Source: Lysobacteraceae bacterium (GTDB lineage: Bacteria; Pseudomonadota; Gammaproteobacteria; Nitrococcales; AK92). From it: DNA of 64,000 bases. Under the pieces are notes generated by a model, which was not told where the DNA came from, did not search any database, and saw nothing but the letters and a program-made list of their open reading frames with translations. Made by a program: the position numbers and the translations under genes. Shown here in pieces: positions 1-11,160 of this stretch. How positions within the stretch are numbered: position 1 is the first letter of the stretch; each line of letters begins with the position of its first letter. The stretch covers positions 62,001-126,000 of the forward strand of contig JAAYIK010000016.1 in the NCBI GenBank assembly GCA_012523465.1. The letters run 5' to 3'.

Positions 1-3000
1 CCAGCGTCATAGCCGATCCAGTCGGAATGGCGCAGATACCAGGAGCCGCCAGCGGCCGGGAACGCGGCCGCTACGGCATCCACCGTGGATGCGGTGGCGA
101 GCTTGCGGTTGACAGGTTCCAGCCCGCCAGGCACCGGATCGTCCACCACCACGAAATGCCGCGCAGTGGGCAGCGAGAGATACAAGTCCACGCGCACCAG
201 CTCGCCACGGCGCAGCTGCAGTGGCGACGCCAGCAGCTGCCATTGGCCGGCGCGGCGCACGCTGTATTCGCGGCGCAGCTCGATTCCCGCGTTGGCCGCT
301 TGCTGCGCCCTGGCCGGCAGCGCATGGCTCAGCCGCACGCCGTAGTAAAGACGCCCCTGCCCTTGATGTTCCAGCCGCAGGCGGCGCTGGCGACCGGCGT
401 CCTCCGACCGCATCGGCAGGACCAGCTCCTGGCTTGGGTCGCGCGATGATTGGAAGCGGACCACGGCGAGCGGTTCGCCATCCAGGCTGACGCGGGCCTG
501 CAGCCCGATCGGCCCCTGCTCATAGGCCCGCCCATAGGCCAACAGCGCTTGCAGACAGAACAGGTTCTCCTGGGTGTTCTCCCAGTGATCCCGGCTGCCA
601 CGCGCCTCGACAATGGTGCCCACCAGCTGCGACGGCAGCTCGGCCGCCAAGGCGGCTCCATCAGGCTTCGCCGCCAACCCGACCAGGGCTGACAGCACAG
701 CGCATTGGCTGCGCAGCGGCGTGGCCAGGATGCGCACGTAGCCGTCATCCAGCGCCTCGTTGAAGCTCACCCTGCCGCCGTCCTGCACGGCCCTGGCGAG
801 AATGTACTGCAGCACTTCGCGGCGCAGCTCGGCGGTGTCCTCCACCGCCAGCAGCGCTTGCAGGTAATGGGCCTGCCCGAACAAGCTCATAGCCGGCACG
901 TGCCGGCGATAACGCTCCAGATCGGCGCGGCTCAACCGACCCTGCTCGGCCAGCGCGGCCAGCGCCACCGCCCGCACCGTGGCGGCCATGCCGGGGCTAT
1001 GGAGCTCGGGCTGGAAGTCGCGCCGCAGCAGGGTGTCCAGATAGTCCAGCAGGCGCTGCTCGACCAGCGCCGGCACCGTCTCCCCGGCGGCCCGCAGCCA
1101 GTTGAAGGCCAGCGCGGTGTAGGCGCTGAGATAAGGGCTGGCATAAGCGTCCTCGGCGCGGAAGAAGGCCATGCCGCCGTTGGGCGCCTGGAAGGAGGCG
1201 GCCTGCTCGAGGACGGCCGCTGGCAGCGTGGCCGCCTCCGGCCAGTCCAGCGCGGGCGGCAGATAGTGGCGCAGCGCCTGGTACTGCGCCGCCAGTACCG
1301 CCCGACCGAGCAACTGCTCCCAACCACCGTAGGGATAGTCGCACAGGTAGCGGAAGACGCCGTCCAGATTGCCGATGATGGTCGGCGACAGCACCACACT
1401 CAGGCCGCCGGCGGCAGGCTCGAACTCGGCCGGATAATGCAGCGCCTGCACGATGCTACCGCCGTCGAGACTGCCGTGGTTGGCGGCGGTATGCAGGCTG
1501 ACCGCAGGCCGCACCAGCAGCTCGTGGCGCAGGGCGTCGCGCTCGGCGCCGGCCGCCGCGCTCAGGGTGATGCGCAGCTGGCCGGCCTGGCGCGACTCCA
1601 GCGGCAGATAAACCGTCTGGCGCTGGTACGGCAGCAGCCGCAGCCGGCTTTCGAGCGCTGCCGGCGCCAGCACTTTGGCCGGTCCTTCCACCTGCCAGCG
1701 CAACCCGAACTCGCGCTCCCGGTCACTGCGATTCATGACGCTGAAGCCGGCCAGGAAACGGTCCCCGCTGCGCAGCAGATTGGGCATGACCGGACGGATC
1801 TCGATGGGTTGATTGACCTGGAAGCGGGTCTGCCCCAGGCCGAAGCGGTCCTTGCCCGTGGCCCCCAACACCAGCACCCGCCAGCCGGTCAGATTGTCCG
1901 GGGCGTCGAATTTCAGCCGCGCCATGCCCCTGGCGTCCACCGCCACGGCCGGGTTCCAGTAGGCCACGTAGCGTTCGATGCGACGGGCATCGACGTCGCC
2001 GCCGTCGCCACCGGCATTGGCCCCTTTCTTCTCGAATTTCTGCAGGCCGATCAGGCAGTTCAGCAGGCTGTAGTTGGCCAGATCCAGCGGCTCCAGCCGA
2101 TAGAAGCCCCGATAGGGATCGAAACTGCGCTCGCCGTCCCGCAGCTGGTCGAACACCGCCTCGTCCAGCACAACCACCGCCAGCTGCACCGGCTCCGGCT
2201 CGCCGTGGCGTGGCCGCGCCTGCAGCTCAAGGCGGACCCGCTCGCCCGGCCGATAGGTCGGCCGGGCCGGCCGCGCCTCGATTTGCAACTGCTTGTGGGC
2301 ATCGACCACCCGGGTTTGGACATAGCCCATGCGCAGCGTCGGCCGACCCAGGTCGACACCGTCATCGTCCGGTGGCGTGGCCACTCGCGGCGATACTGCC
2401 ACCACCGACAGATAAAAGCCCGGGATCATGTCCTCGGTGATCGGCAGCTCCAGCACCGGCGTGCTGCCTTCCAGCCGCTGCACCCACTGCTGCAGCAAGC
2501 CGTAGCGCTCCACCGTGATCAAGGCATTGGCGCCCGGCAGCGGATTGCGGATCAGGTAGCGGGCAGTCTCCCCGACCTGGTAGCTCTCGCGCTCGGGAAC
2601 GATGTCGAGACGCTTACCAGGCGGCTCCTCCCACACCACCTGCCCTCGCCCCGCTGCCCAGAGCTGGATCTCGGTGGTGTGCGGGCGGCCCTGGCTGTCG
2701 CGGATCTCGGCGAGCAAGCGATAGCGGCCCGGCGCCGGCGGCACGAAGCGGCAGGTCACCGCCGCCGCCGCGGACTGCAGCCGGCAGCGGTCGGTCTCGC
2801 GCCAGGCGCGGTTGTAGCGGGTAATGAAGGCGTTGCCGGCGCCTTTGACGCGGGCCGCGGTCACCTCCTCGTGCTCGATGCGCACCGTCACCGCGACGCC
2901 GGCCACGGGCTCGCCATCGGCGGCGATCACCGCCACGTCCACCAGCGCCGGCTCTCCCTGCCGCAACAGCCAGCTCTGCTGGCGCAGGCCGACATAGCGG

Positions 3001-5575
3001 TCGCGACCGGCGTAGAGGGCGCTGGCGAAGCCGGACACCAGCGCGCCGCGCTCGTCGCTGACGGCGCTCTCCACGTCCAGCCGACCATACAGCACATGCT
3101 CGGCCTGCAAGGTGAAGCTGCTGTCCAGGCGACCCTGAAGGTCGAGCTGCCCCTCGGTCTGGAACACGGTCTCCGGCGTTTGATTGTCGCGCAGGGTCTG
3201 GAAATAGAAGCCGCGCAGCGTGCTGGCGGCGGGCTGTAGCGGGCGCGGATAAAGCCGCGCCGGCACCCGGGCCTGGGCGGCGGCGTAGGGACCGCCGGCA
3301 TGCATGCTGGCCTGGGTGGCCACCTGCACCCGATCGCCGCTCCGGAACAGCTCGCCATTGAGCTGACTGCTGACCTTGAACGACGCGACGGCGAAGTCGG
3401 CCACCAGCACCTCCAGCACCGGCAGCGGCTCCGGCAGGAAGTCGGCCGCGAGCTCGAAGCGGTACCAGCCTGTGGCGCCCTGGGGCGGCACCCGGTATTC
3501 CCCGGCCAATGAGCCGAAGCCGTCCAGTTGTATCCCGTCGGCCTCGTGCAGCAGCTTGCCGGTGGGATCGACGATGCGCAGCCGATAGGGTCCGCTGGGC
3601 GCCGGGATGAAGCCGCGATGGTCCTGATCGCGCACGTACAGCTTGTACTGGATGCTGTCGCCGAGACGGTACACGCCCTGGGCGGTGGCCCCCCAGGCAC
3701 GCACGAAACCGGCCTTGGCCCGAGGCCAGCCGTGGATGCTCCAGTCGGTCACCTCGCCGCTGGCGATCTCGAAGTCGAAGTCCAGCGGCAGCAGGGCGAA
3801 GTCCTCGCCACGCGTCACCTGCACGAACAGACGCGGCTTGTCCCACTCCCAGGCATACGCATGCTCGAGCTGGGGATCCAGCTGCTGACGTCCAGGCAGC
3901 AGCGCGATGCCGTCGGCGTCGGTACGGGCCTCGGCCAGCGGCGGCGCCGTCGGCTGCAACCGCTGGTAGTCGCCCAAATAGACCTGGACCTCGGCCCCGA
4001 CGACCGGGGCCCCGCTGGCGAGATCGGTCACCCAGACCAGGCTGTTGAAGTGTCCCAGCTTGACGTGCAGCTGGTAAGGCGTGGCCTGGGCGAAGAAGCG
4101 GTAGTCTTCCGGGCGGTAGCTGGGGAAGCGCGGCTCGGGCAGGATCTCGCCACTGATGGCGCCGCTTCTGCCACCCAGGCGCTCCCACAGCCCGAGCGGA
4201 TAATGGAAGGCGATGTCCGGCACCGCCGGCAGCGGCAGCCGCACCGTCTGCTCCGGCAGCGCGCCGGCCGCGGTCAGGCTGGAGTAGCGCACGTCCAGAT
4301 GGCGCAAATTGGTCACCGTCAGCGGCACATCGTTGGCAACTTGGCTCTCAACGACCGCGCGGCGGTAGATCAGGGCGAGATTCGGCGGCCGCGGCCCGAT
4401 GCGGAACTCGATCACCAGCGCGTTCTCCAGCGGCCGGCCGAACTCGTCATGAACGGTCCCGTCAGCGGCAAACCGGTACTCTTGGCGAGCCTGCAGCCGC
4501 TCCGGCAAATAGACCCGATACTCCTTCCCCGGCCGGTAAGGGCCGCTCAGAGCACTGTAGCTGCGCTGGTTCTGCCAGGGATCGTAGTCCTTGCGACCGG
4601 CGGCCAGATCCGGCGTGATCCGCACGTGCTCCCGAATCTGGTCGCTCAGCACCGGGGCCGAGAAGGCCAGTGCCACCGGTTGCATGGGATTGCAGGCCGC
4701 TGCCGCCGCCTGCCCGGGCGGCAGCAGCAGCTCATTGCCGTCCTCGTCGTGGCAGCGAACGCCGAGAAAGCGGAAGGCGGGGAAGGTGTGAAGCTGCAGC
4801 GCCTGGCGCTGTTCTCGGCCGGGCAGCTGGCCGTGCGGCGTGATCAGGCCGGCCCGCAGCTGCAAATCGACCGCCACGCCTTCGGCCAGGGGCTTGCCGG
4901 GCATGACGTCCCAATAACGCCGGGCCGGGCCGGCTTCCGGCTCCGCCGCCTGGGGCGTCGCCAGGATGAAAAGCTGCTCGCCCGGCAGCGGCAACAGCGC
5001 CGCGCCTTCCGGGGGGCGGCCGCTGCTGATCTCGCCCAGGACGGGGCCGACCGGCTCGCCGCCGGCGGGCTGGAAACGCAGCGCCTGCTCAACCGACTGC
5101 CTGGTCACTGGCAGGTTGAACTGCAGCCGCAGCACCGGCGAGCCGGGACCGCGCCAGGCGCTGACATAGGCCTGCTCCAGCCGCGGCCGCTCGGTGACGA
5201 ACTCGTGCACGACCTGGCGCGCCAGCCTGGCCCCGTCGGCGGCGGCGAAGCCAGCGGCCACCGTCACCCGGTAGCGGGTCGCCGGCAGCAGCGCCTGGTC
5301 CGCGTCCAGCTGGCAGGCCAGGGCGCTAACGTTGAGCCAGCGCCAGTGGCAAGGCAACGCCGGCTCGATTTGCACGGCCACTTCGTCGGCGCGCCGCTCA
5401 TCCGGCCCAACGGTACCATGGGACGGTTGAACTGGATGACGATTTGCCGACCGGCCGGCACCTCCTCCCCTGCCGGTGTGATCCGCTGCACCTGTACCGG
5501 ATCCGCTGCCGAAGCGCCGGACGCCACCATGGCGAGCAGGATTCCGAGCCAGCGGAACGACCTGCGGAAGCACAT
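1..5575 (-). pseudogene. Alpha-2-macroglobulin family protein, frameshifted, 3' end outside window
   Basis: A bacterial alpha-2-macroglobulin is a large periplasmic protein thought to trap proteases, often encoded beside penicillin-binding protein 1C (pbpC); a pbpC would lie beyond the window edge here. The start at 5575 gives a signal peptide of about 24 residues ending ASA-AD, then a mature N-terminus with RPMVPLGRM typical of the family. Near 5399 this frame is left: it stops after 103 codons, while another frame continues from there, open without a stop to base 1 (about 1,800 codons), with macroglobulin repeats and the thioester-domain region. One missing G (ATGAG where ATGGAG would read through) explains the change. 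Where the family has a CxEQ thioester the sequence reads GGWEQ (Gly codon 1323-1325), so no thioester can form. The last codons reach the edge, so the C-terminus is unseen. Confidence 0.85.
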
Positions 5576-5690
5576 CGAAGACTCCTTGTTTTTATCGGGT
5601 CAGCCGCCACGACGGCCGGCGCCGGCCTGACCTCGTGTCGCTACCAAGGTAACATTGCCCGGTTGAAATGCAGAGAGCATTCCGAACCAG

Positions 5691-7166
5691 ATGAAACACT
5701 TCATTCGGGCCGAGCGCGATGAACAATCGCTGCTGCCGTCGCTGCAGGAACTGGCCGACCGGGCCTTTTCCCGGGCGGCCGGTGCGCCGCTGATCGCCGG
5801 CAACCATGTCCGCCTGTTACGCGACGGCACCGAGAACTATCCGGCCTGGCTGGAGGCCATCGCCGCGGCGCGGCGGCATATCCACTTCGAAAACTACATC
5901 TTCTACGACGATGCCGTCGGCCGCGAATTCGCCGCCGCACTGATCGAGAAGGCCCGCGCTGGCGTCCGGGTCCGCCTCGTCTACGACTGGCTGGGCTGTC
6001 TGGGCAAGGCGCCGCGGCGGTTCTGGAATGCTCTGCGCAATAATGGGGTCGAAGTTCGCTGTTATAACCCGCCGCGGCTGGACAGCCCGCTTGGCTGGCT
6101 CTCGCGCGACCACCGCAAGATGCTGGCAGTGGACGGCGAGTTGGCTTTCGTTACCGGCCTGTGCGTTGGCCGCATGTGGCGCGGCGACCCCGCCCGCGGC
6201 ATCGAACCCTGGCGCGATACCGGCGTCGAGATCCGTGGCCCGGCTGTGGCCGAGGTGGAGCGCGCCTTCGCCCGCGTATGGGCCATGCTTGGGGTGCCGC
6301 TGCCCGAGCCAAGTCCCACGCCGCCAGCGCCGGCCGGCAACATGGACATGCGCATCGTCGCCAGCGAGCCGGCCACCGCCGGCATGCTGCGGCTCGACCT
6401 GATGATTGCCGCGCTGGCTCGCAAGCGTTTGTGGATCACCGATGCCTACTACGCCGGCACGGCCTCCTATGTCGAGGCCCTGCGCGCGGCGGCCCGTGAC
6501 GGGGTCGACGTGCGCTTGCTGCTGCCCAACGCCACCGACTTGCCACTGCTGCAGCCGCTGTCGCGCATCGGCTACCGCCCACTGCTGGAAGCCGGCGTGC
6601 GGATCTTCGAATGGAAGGGCTCCATGCTGCATGCCAAGACCGCCGTGGCCGACGGTCACTGGGCACGGGTCGGCTCCACCAACCTGAACCTGGCCAGCTG
6701 GCTCGGCAACTGCGAGCTGGACGCGGTGGTGGAGAACGATGCCTTCGGCAGCGCCATGGAAGCCATGTACCTGGAAGATCTGGCCAACGCCACCGAGATC
6801 GTGCTGGACCGCCGCCGCCGACCGCGCGCCCCCGGAGAGCCGCGCCTGTCGATCCAGGGCCTCGGCGCAGGCGCGGGGGGCAGCAAGGGCAGCGTCAGCC
6901 GCGCGGCTGCCGGGGCGGTGCGGCTGGGGCATACCATCGGCGCGACCTTTGCCGACCGGCGCCTGCTGGGCCCGATCGAGGCTCGCACGGCCACCGCCAC
7001 CGGAGTGGCGCTGATCGCGCTCTCTCTGCTGTTCGCCCTGTTCCCCAAGGCATTGGCCTATCCGCTGGCAGGGCTGGGCTTGTGGGGCGGCTTGGTGCTG
7101 CTCTACCGGGGCGGCCGACTGCGGGCCAAGCGCCGTGCGCTGCCAGCCCCCGAAGAGGAGGAATGA
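5691..7166 (+). CDS. Phospholipase D / cardiolipin synthase family protein
   Basis: This 491-residue protein has two phospholipase D half-sites, as expected for cardiolipin synthases of the ClsB type, which join phosphatidyl groups at the inner membrane. The first HKD motif is DHRKMLAVD near residue 141 and the second is HAKTAVADG near residue 318, followed by the usual GSTNLN. There is no N-terminal pair of membrane helices as in ClsA. Instead the C-terminus has two hydrophobic stretches (about residues 430-470) and an acidic end. It is transcribed away from the macroglobulin gene and converges with the histidine kinase, 6 bp from that gene's stop. The ribosome-binding site is weak. Family membership is clear; activity as cardiolipin synthase rather than another PLD is inferred. 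Confidence 0.85.
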   Translation: MKHFIRAERDEQSLLPSLQELADRAFSRAAGAPLIAGNHVRLLRDGTENYPAWLEAIAAARRHIHFENYIFYDDAVGREFAAALIEKARAGVRVRLVYDWLGCLGKAPRRFWNALRNNGVEVRCYNPPRLDSPLGWLSRDHRKMLAVDGELAFVTGLCVGRMWRGDPARGIEPWRDTGVEIRGPAVAEVERAFARVWAMLGVPLPEPSPTPPAPAGNMDMRIVASEPATAGMLRLDLMIAALARKRLWITDAYYAGTASYVEALRAAARDGVDVRLLLPNATDLPLLQPLSRIGYRPLLEAGVRIFEWKGSMLHAKTAVADGHWARVGSTNLNLASWLGNCELDAVVENDAFGSAMEAMYLEDLANATEIVLDRRRRPRAPGEPRLSIQGLGAGAGGSKGSVSRAAAGAVRLGHTIGATFADRRLLGPIEARTATATGVALIALSLLFALFPKALAYPLAGLGLWGGLVLLYRGGRLRAKRRALPAPEEEE

Positions 7167-7172
7167 AGCCGC

Positions 7173-9236
7173 TTAGGCCATGAGCTGGCGGATCCGGGCT
7201 GCCAGCGCCTCCATGCTAAACGGCTTGGTGATGAGAGCTTCGCGGGCAGCCGGGCCGGCAGCATCCAGCCACTCCGGCGGCGCATAGGCGGTCATGTAGA
7301 GTACCGGCAACTGGGGGCGAAACGCCCGCGCCGCTTCCACCATTTGCTTGCCGTTGAGCCCGGGCAGGCCGATGTCGGTGATCAGCAAATCCAGCCGCAC
7401 ATCTGACTCGAGCAGCTCGAGGCCGGCCACTCCATCGACCGCTTCCAGCGTCCGCAAGCCCAGCTCGTGCAATGCCGCCACCACCAGCTGGCGTACCGTG
7501 ACGTCGTCCTCGACCACCAGCACCACCGCGTCGCTGGCCGCCGCGGGCGGGGCCAGCTCGGCCGCACTCTCCTCGGTTTCGGCATCCGTCAGGCTGCGCG
7601 GCAAGTACAGCCGCACCGTGGTGCCCATCCCCGGTGCGCTATCGATGTGGATGGAGCCGCCCGATTGGCGGGCAAAGCCGTAGATCATCGGTAATCCCAG
7701 GCCCGTGCCCTGGCCGGCGGCCTTGGTGGTGAAAAACGGCTCGAAGACATGGCGCAGGGTCTGCGGCGTCATGCCGGTGCCGGTATCGCTGACCAGAACG
7801 CAGACGTAATCGCCCGGCCGGCCAACCTGCTCGTCGGCAGCGCCGATCCGCACCTTCTTGCTGGTGATGGTGAGCTTGCCGCCCGCGGGCATGGCGTCGC
7901 GGGCGTTGATGGCCAGGTTAAGAATGGCGCTCTCCAGCTGGTTGGGGTCGCACAGCGCCAGCCAATCGTCCTCGCCCGGCAGCAGGCTCACCTCGATGTG
8001 CTCGCCGACGGTGTGGCGCAGCAAATCCGCCATGGAGGCGATCAGGGCCCCGCCCCGCACCGGCTTCGGCGCCAGCGGCTGGCGCCGGGCAAAGGCCAGC
8101 AGGCGGTGCACCAGGCCGGCGGCACGGTTGGCCGATTGCATGGCCAGGTTGATGAAACGCTCGGTCTCGTCGCTGCGCCCCTGCAGAAGCCGGCGCTTGG
8201 CCAGCCCCAGCGCACCATTAATTCCAAGCAAGATGTTGTTGAAATCATGGGCGATGCCGCCGGTCAGCTGGCCCAGCGCCTCCATCTTCTGCGCCTGGTG
8301 CAAGACTTCCGTCGCCTGGCGCAAATCCTCGCTCTGCAGGTCGATCTGGTTTTGCAGCGCTTCTGCCTGGCGGCGCAGCGCCGCTTCCGCTTCCATCCGG
8401 TCAGTGACGTCGAAGCCCTCGATCAGCACGCCCAGCACCTTGCCCTCATCGTCCTTGATCGGCTGGAAGACAATGTCAAGAAAGCGCTCCTCCAGCGCGG
8501 CGTCGCTCGAGTTGCGCTGCAGCATGAAACGCAGCGCGCGGCCGCCGAACGGCTGCCCAGAGCGGTAGACCTGATCCAGCACTTCCAGCACGCCTTGGCC
8601 GGCCAGCTCCGGCAACACCTCGCGGATCGGCTTACCGACGATGTCCTGATGGCCGACCAGCTGCAGATAGGCCTGGTTGACCAGCCGGTAGACGTGGTCA
8701 GGACCGCTCAGGGCGGCGATGAAGGACGGCGTCTGCTCGAACAACCAGCGCCGAAACTTCAGCTCTTCGAATTGCCTGCGCGCAGCCTGCACCCTGGCGG
8801 TCACATCCTCCAGCAGGCACAGGGCCCCCATCACATGGCCCTGTTCGCTCCGGATGGGGCTGGCCGAGACGGCCAGCCAGGCCTCGACGGCGCGACCGGC
8901 ACGCGGCAGCAGCAGCCGCTGCTCCGGCTCCCAGACGGCCTGGCCAGAGGCGACGGGGGCAAGCAAGGCGGACAGGTCCGGCCAGACGTCCTGCAGCGGG
9001 CGGCCCAGCCAGGTCACGGGGTCGCGCTCGAGAAGGGCAGCGCAGGCATCGTTGCCAAGCAGGGCCTGCGTGCCGCCCCAGACGATCAAAGCGGGTTGTG
9101 GGGCGGCCAGCATGATGCCGGCCGCGGTTCGCAGCGGCAGGGGCCAGTCCGGCGGTGCCGGCAGGGCAGCTCCGGTCCAGTCGCATGCTTCCAGCAGGGC
9201 GCGCATCCGGCCGCCGCCGCGGAGGTCGGGAGGCAA
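7173..9236 (-). CDS. Hybrid sensor histidine kinase with C-terminal receiver domain
   Basis: This 687-residue signalling protein has two PAS-like regions (about 30-145 and 160-285), a short coiled coil, a HisKA dimerisation domain with the phospho-acceptor in GGIAHDFNN (His330), an HATPase domain with N box (NLAINARDAM) and G boxes (DTGTGM, GTGLGL), and a receiver domain whose phospho-acceptor is Asp621 in LITDIGLPG, with the conserved Lys in ITKPF. No membrane segment is visible, so it is probably a cytoplasmic sensor. The HDFNN type of H box and the terminal receiver are typical of hybrid kinases that act through a phosphorelay. The listed start is TTG at 9236; the ATG at 9206 (MRALLEACDW) is an equally good choice. 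No partner regulator is adjacent. Confidence 0.88.
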   Translation of the reverse strand: MPPDLRGGGRMRALLEACDWTGAALPAPPDWPLPLRTAAGIMLAAPQPALIVWGGTQALLGNDACAALLERDPVTWLGRPLQDVWPDLSALLAPVASGQAVWEPEQRLLLPRAGRAVEAWLAVSASPIRSEQGHVMGALCLLEDVTARVQAARRQFEELKFRRWLFEQTPSFIAALSGPDHVYRLVNQAYLQLVGHQDIVGKPIREVLPELAGQGVLEVLDQVYRSGQPFGGRALRFMLQRNSSDAALEERFLDIVFQPIKDDEGKVLGVLIEGFDVTDRMEAEAALRRQAEALQNQIDLQSEDLRQATEVLHQAQKMEALGQLTGGIAHDFNNILLGINGALGLAKRRLLQGRSDETERFINLAMQSANRAAGLVHRLLAFARRQPLAPKPVRGGALIASMADLLRHTVGEHIEVSLLPGEDDWLALCDPNQLESAILNLAINARDAMPAGGKLTITSKKVRIGAADEQVGRPGDYVCVLVSDTGTGMTPQTLRHVFEPFFTTKAAGQGTGLGLPMIYGFARQSGGSIHIDSAPGMGTTVRLYLPRSLTDAETEESAAELAPPAAASDAVVLVVEDDVTVRQLVVAALHELGLRTLEAVDGVAGLELLESDVRLDLLITDIGLPGLNGKQMVEAARAFRPQLPVLYMTAYAPPEWLDAAGPAAREALITKPFSMEALAARIRQLMA

Positions 9237-9351
9237 TACGGAACGACGACCGTGATCGATCCGGTTCGACTCGCTCAGCGGACATCCCTCCCGATAGCTT
9301 CTGGCCGCGACTGGGGCGCGGGTTCCAAAAATATAAGGCCTACGTCATGGC

Positions 9352-11160
9352 TCACGCCAGCTCGGCCAATGAAGGAACCGCTTGCGGCCGCCACAGCCGC
9401 TCGGCAAGTCCCGAGCCGCGGGTGCTGGCGCTGGCGATGGCCTCGCGCAGCACGGCCTCCCGCCCCCACAGCTCCACCCGCGAGCGGCCGCGGGTGACGG
9501 CCGTATAGAGCAGGCGCCGGTCGACCACCCGTGACGGCTCAGATGGCAGCAACAGCAGCACGCGCTCGAACTCGGAGCCCTGGGTCTTGTGCACGGTCAT
9601 GGCGTAGACACTCTCGTGCGGCGGCAGCCGGGCTGGGTGGAAGCGGCGCAGCCCGTCCTCGGTCTCGAAGCAGACCCGCAGCTGACCGTCGGCGTCGGGC
9701 AGCGCGATGCCGATGTCGCCGTTGTAAAGGCGCAAGCTGTAGTCGTTCTGGGTCACCATCACCGGCCGGCCGGGATACCAGAGCCGGCCACGGCGGATCA
9801 GGCCGGCCCGAGCCAGCACCTCCTCGATGCGCTGGTTGACCGCTTCCACGCCGGTCGGCCCACTGCGGTGGCTACACAACACCCGGAAGGCATTGAAGCG
9901 CGCCAGCACCTCCTGAGCCGGTGCCCCCCCCGCCACCGCCCGCAGATAATCGCCATAGCCCTGCCGCACCGCGGCTGCGAACGCCTGCGGATCGCCCCAG
10001 CCGTGCGCCCGCCAGCCGAGCGCGGGGTCGTCGCCCTCACGCAACAGGGCTAGGGCGGCATCAGCATCCCCGGCGTTGATCAGCGCCGCCAGCCGGCCTA
10101 TCCCGCCTTCGCTGCGAAAGCGCCGGCTCTGGCGCAACCGCACCACGCAGTCGGCCAACGGGGCCGTGGCTTCTGCCGCGGCCGGCACCGGCTCGCCGCT
10201 GAGCTCGCCCAGCTGGCGGGCGAACGCTGGGCTGCAACCCCGAGCGCCGCTGCAAATGTCGGCCAGCACGGAGCCGGCCTCAACCGATTCCAGCTGATCG
10301 CCGTCGCCGACCAGGACCAGCTTGGCGCCGGCGGGCAGCGCATCCAGCAGCTTTGCCATCAGCGCCAGGTCCACCATGGACACCTCGTCCACCACCAGCA
10401 CGTCCAGCGGCAGCGGGTTGTCGCGGTCGTGGCGGAAATGGATGGAACGGGCCTGCACCCCCAGCAGGCGGGGAATGGTGCTGGCCTGCTCCGGGATGAC
10501 AGCACGCACCGACTCGTCCACCGCTAGGCTCGCTTTGGCGGCCCGGATGGCCTCCTGCATACGCGCCGCCGCCTTGCCGGTGGGTGCGGCCAGGCCGATC
10601 ACGGGCGGCCGCTGCGGCTGCAGCAGCGCCAGCAGGGCCAGCACGCGCACCAGGGTATAGGTCTTGCCGGTGCCCGGTCCGCCGGAAATCACGCACAGCT
10701 GCCGCAGTGCGGCAGTGGCGGCGGCGACTTTCTGCCAGTTAACCTGTGGCGGCTGGCTGGGACCGAATAGCGCCTCCAGTCCCGCCGTCAGCCGCTTCGC
10801 ATCCACCAGCACCCGGGCCTGGGCCCGGGCGAGCAGGGCCTCGCCGACGCGCCGCTCGTAATCCCAGTAACGGTATAAGTACAGCCGATCTCCCTCGAGA
10901 ATCAGCGGCCGCCAGTCTCCGGGCTTGCCGACCACCGGACTGCGCTGCAGAGTCTCGCGCCATGCCGCCAGCTCCTCCTCCCGTTGCAGCTGGCGCGCCA
11001 GCAGGGCGAGGTCCAGGCAGCTGTGCCCTACCCGGATCCAGTGGCTGGCATGGGCGGCCAGTTCGGCCAGACGGTCGTTGCTGCCGGCAAGCCGCTCCAG
11101 CAGCCGGGCGAAGTGGCGATCCACGGGCGACAGCCCGTCCAGATCGAGCTCAGACGACAT
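9352..11160 (-). CDS. recD: Exodeoxyribonuclease V subunit alpha (RecD)
   Basis: RecD is the 5'-3' SF1 helicase motor of the RecBCD enzyme, which processes double-strand breaks for RecA. The 602-residue product has Walker A GGPGTGKT at residues 160-167, Walker B VVDEVSMVD, and a C-terminal UvrD-like motif with VHKTQGSEF. Its length matches gammaproteobacterial RecD. The ATG at 11160 overlaps the end of recB by 11 bp, so translation is probably coupled. It is the last gene of a recC-recB-recD operon; the ptrA gene found between recC and recB in E. coli is absent. Confidence 0.97.
   Translation of the reverse strand: MSSELDLDGLSPVDRHFARLLERLAGSNDRLAELAAHASHWIRVGHSCLDLALLARQLQREEELAAWRETLQRSPVVGKPGDWRPLILEGDRLYLYRYWDYERRVGEALLARAQARVLVDAKRLTAGLEALFGPSQPPQVNWQKVAAATAALRQLCVISGGPGTGKTYTLVRVLALLALLQPQRPPVIGLAAPTGKAAARMQEAIRAAKASLAVDESVRAVIPEQASTIPRLLGVQARSIHFRHDRDNPLPLDVLVVDEVSMVDLALMAKLLDALPAGAKLVLVGDGDQLESVEAGSVLADICSGARGCSPAFARQLGELSGEPVPAAAEATAPLADCVVRLRQSRRFRSEGGIGRLAALINAGDADAALALLREGDDPALGWRAHGWGDPQAFAAAVRQGYGDYLRAVAGGAPAQEVLARFNAFRVLCSHRSGPTGVEAVNQRIEEVLARAGLIRRGRLWYPGRPVMVTQNDYSLRLYNGDIGIALPDADGQLRVCFETEDGLRRFHPARLPPHESVYAMTVHKTQGSEFERVLLLLPSEPSRVVDRRLLYTAVTRGRSRVELWGREAVLREAIASASTRGSGLAERLWRPQAVPSLAELA

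Noticed and set aside
705..3239. Long plus-strand open frame over the macroglobulin gene (844 codons)
   Set aside because: It is a GC-driven antisense frame; its product is low-complexity (His, Gln, Arg, Leu) and the minus strand carries recognised macroglobulin sequence.
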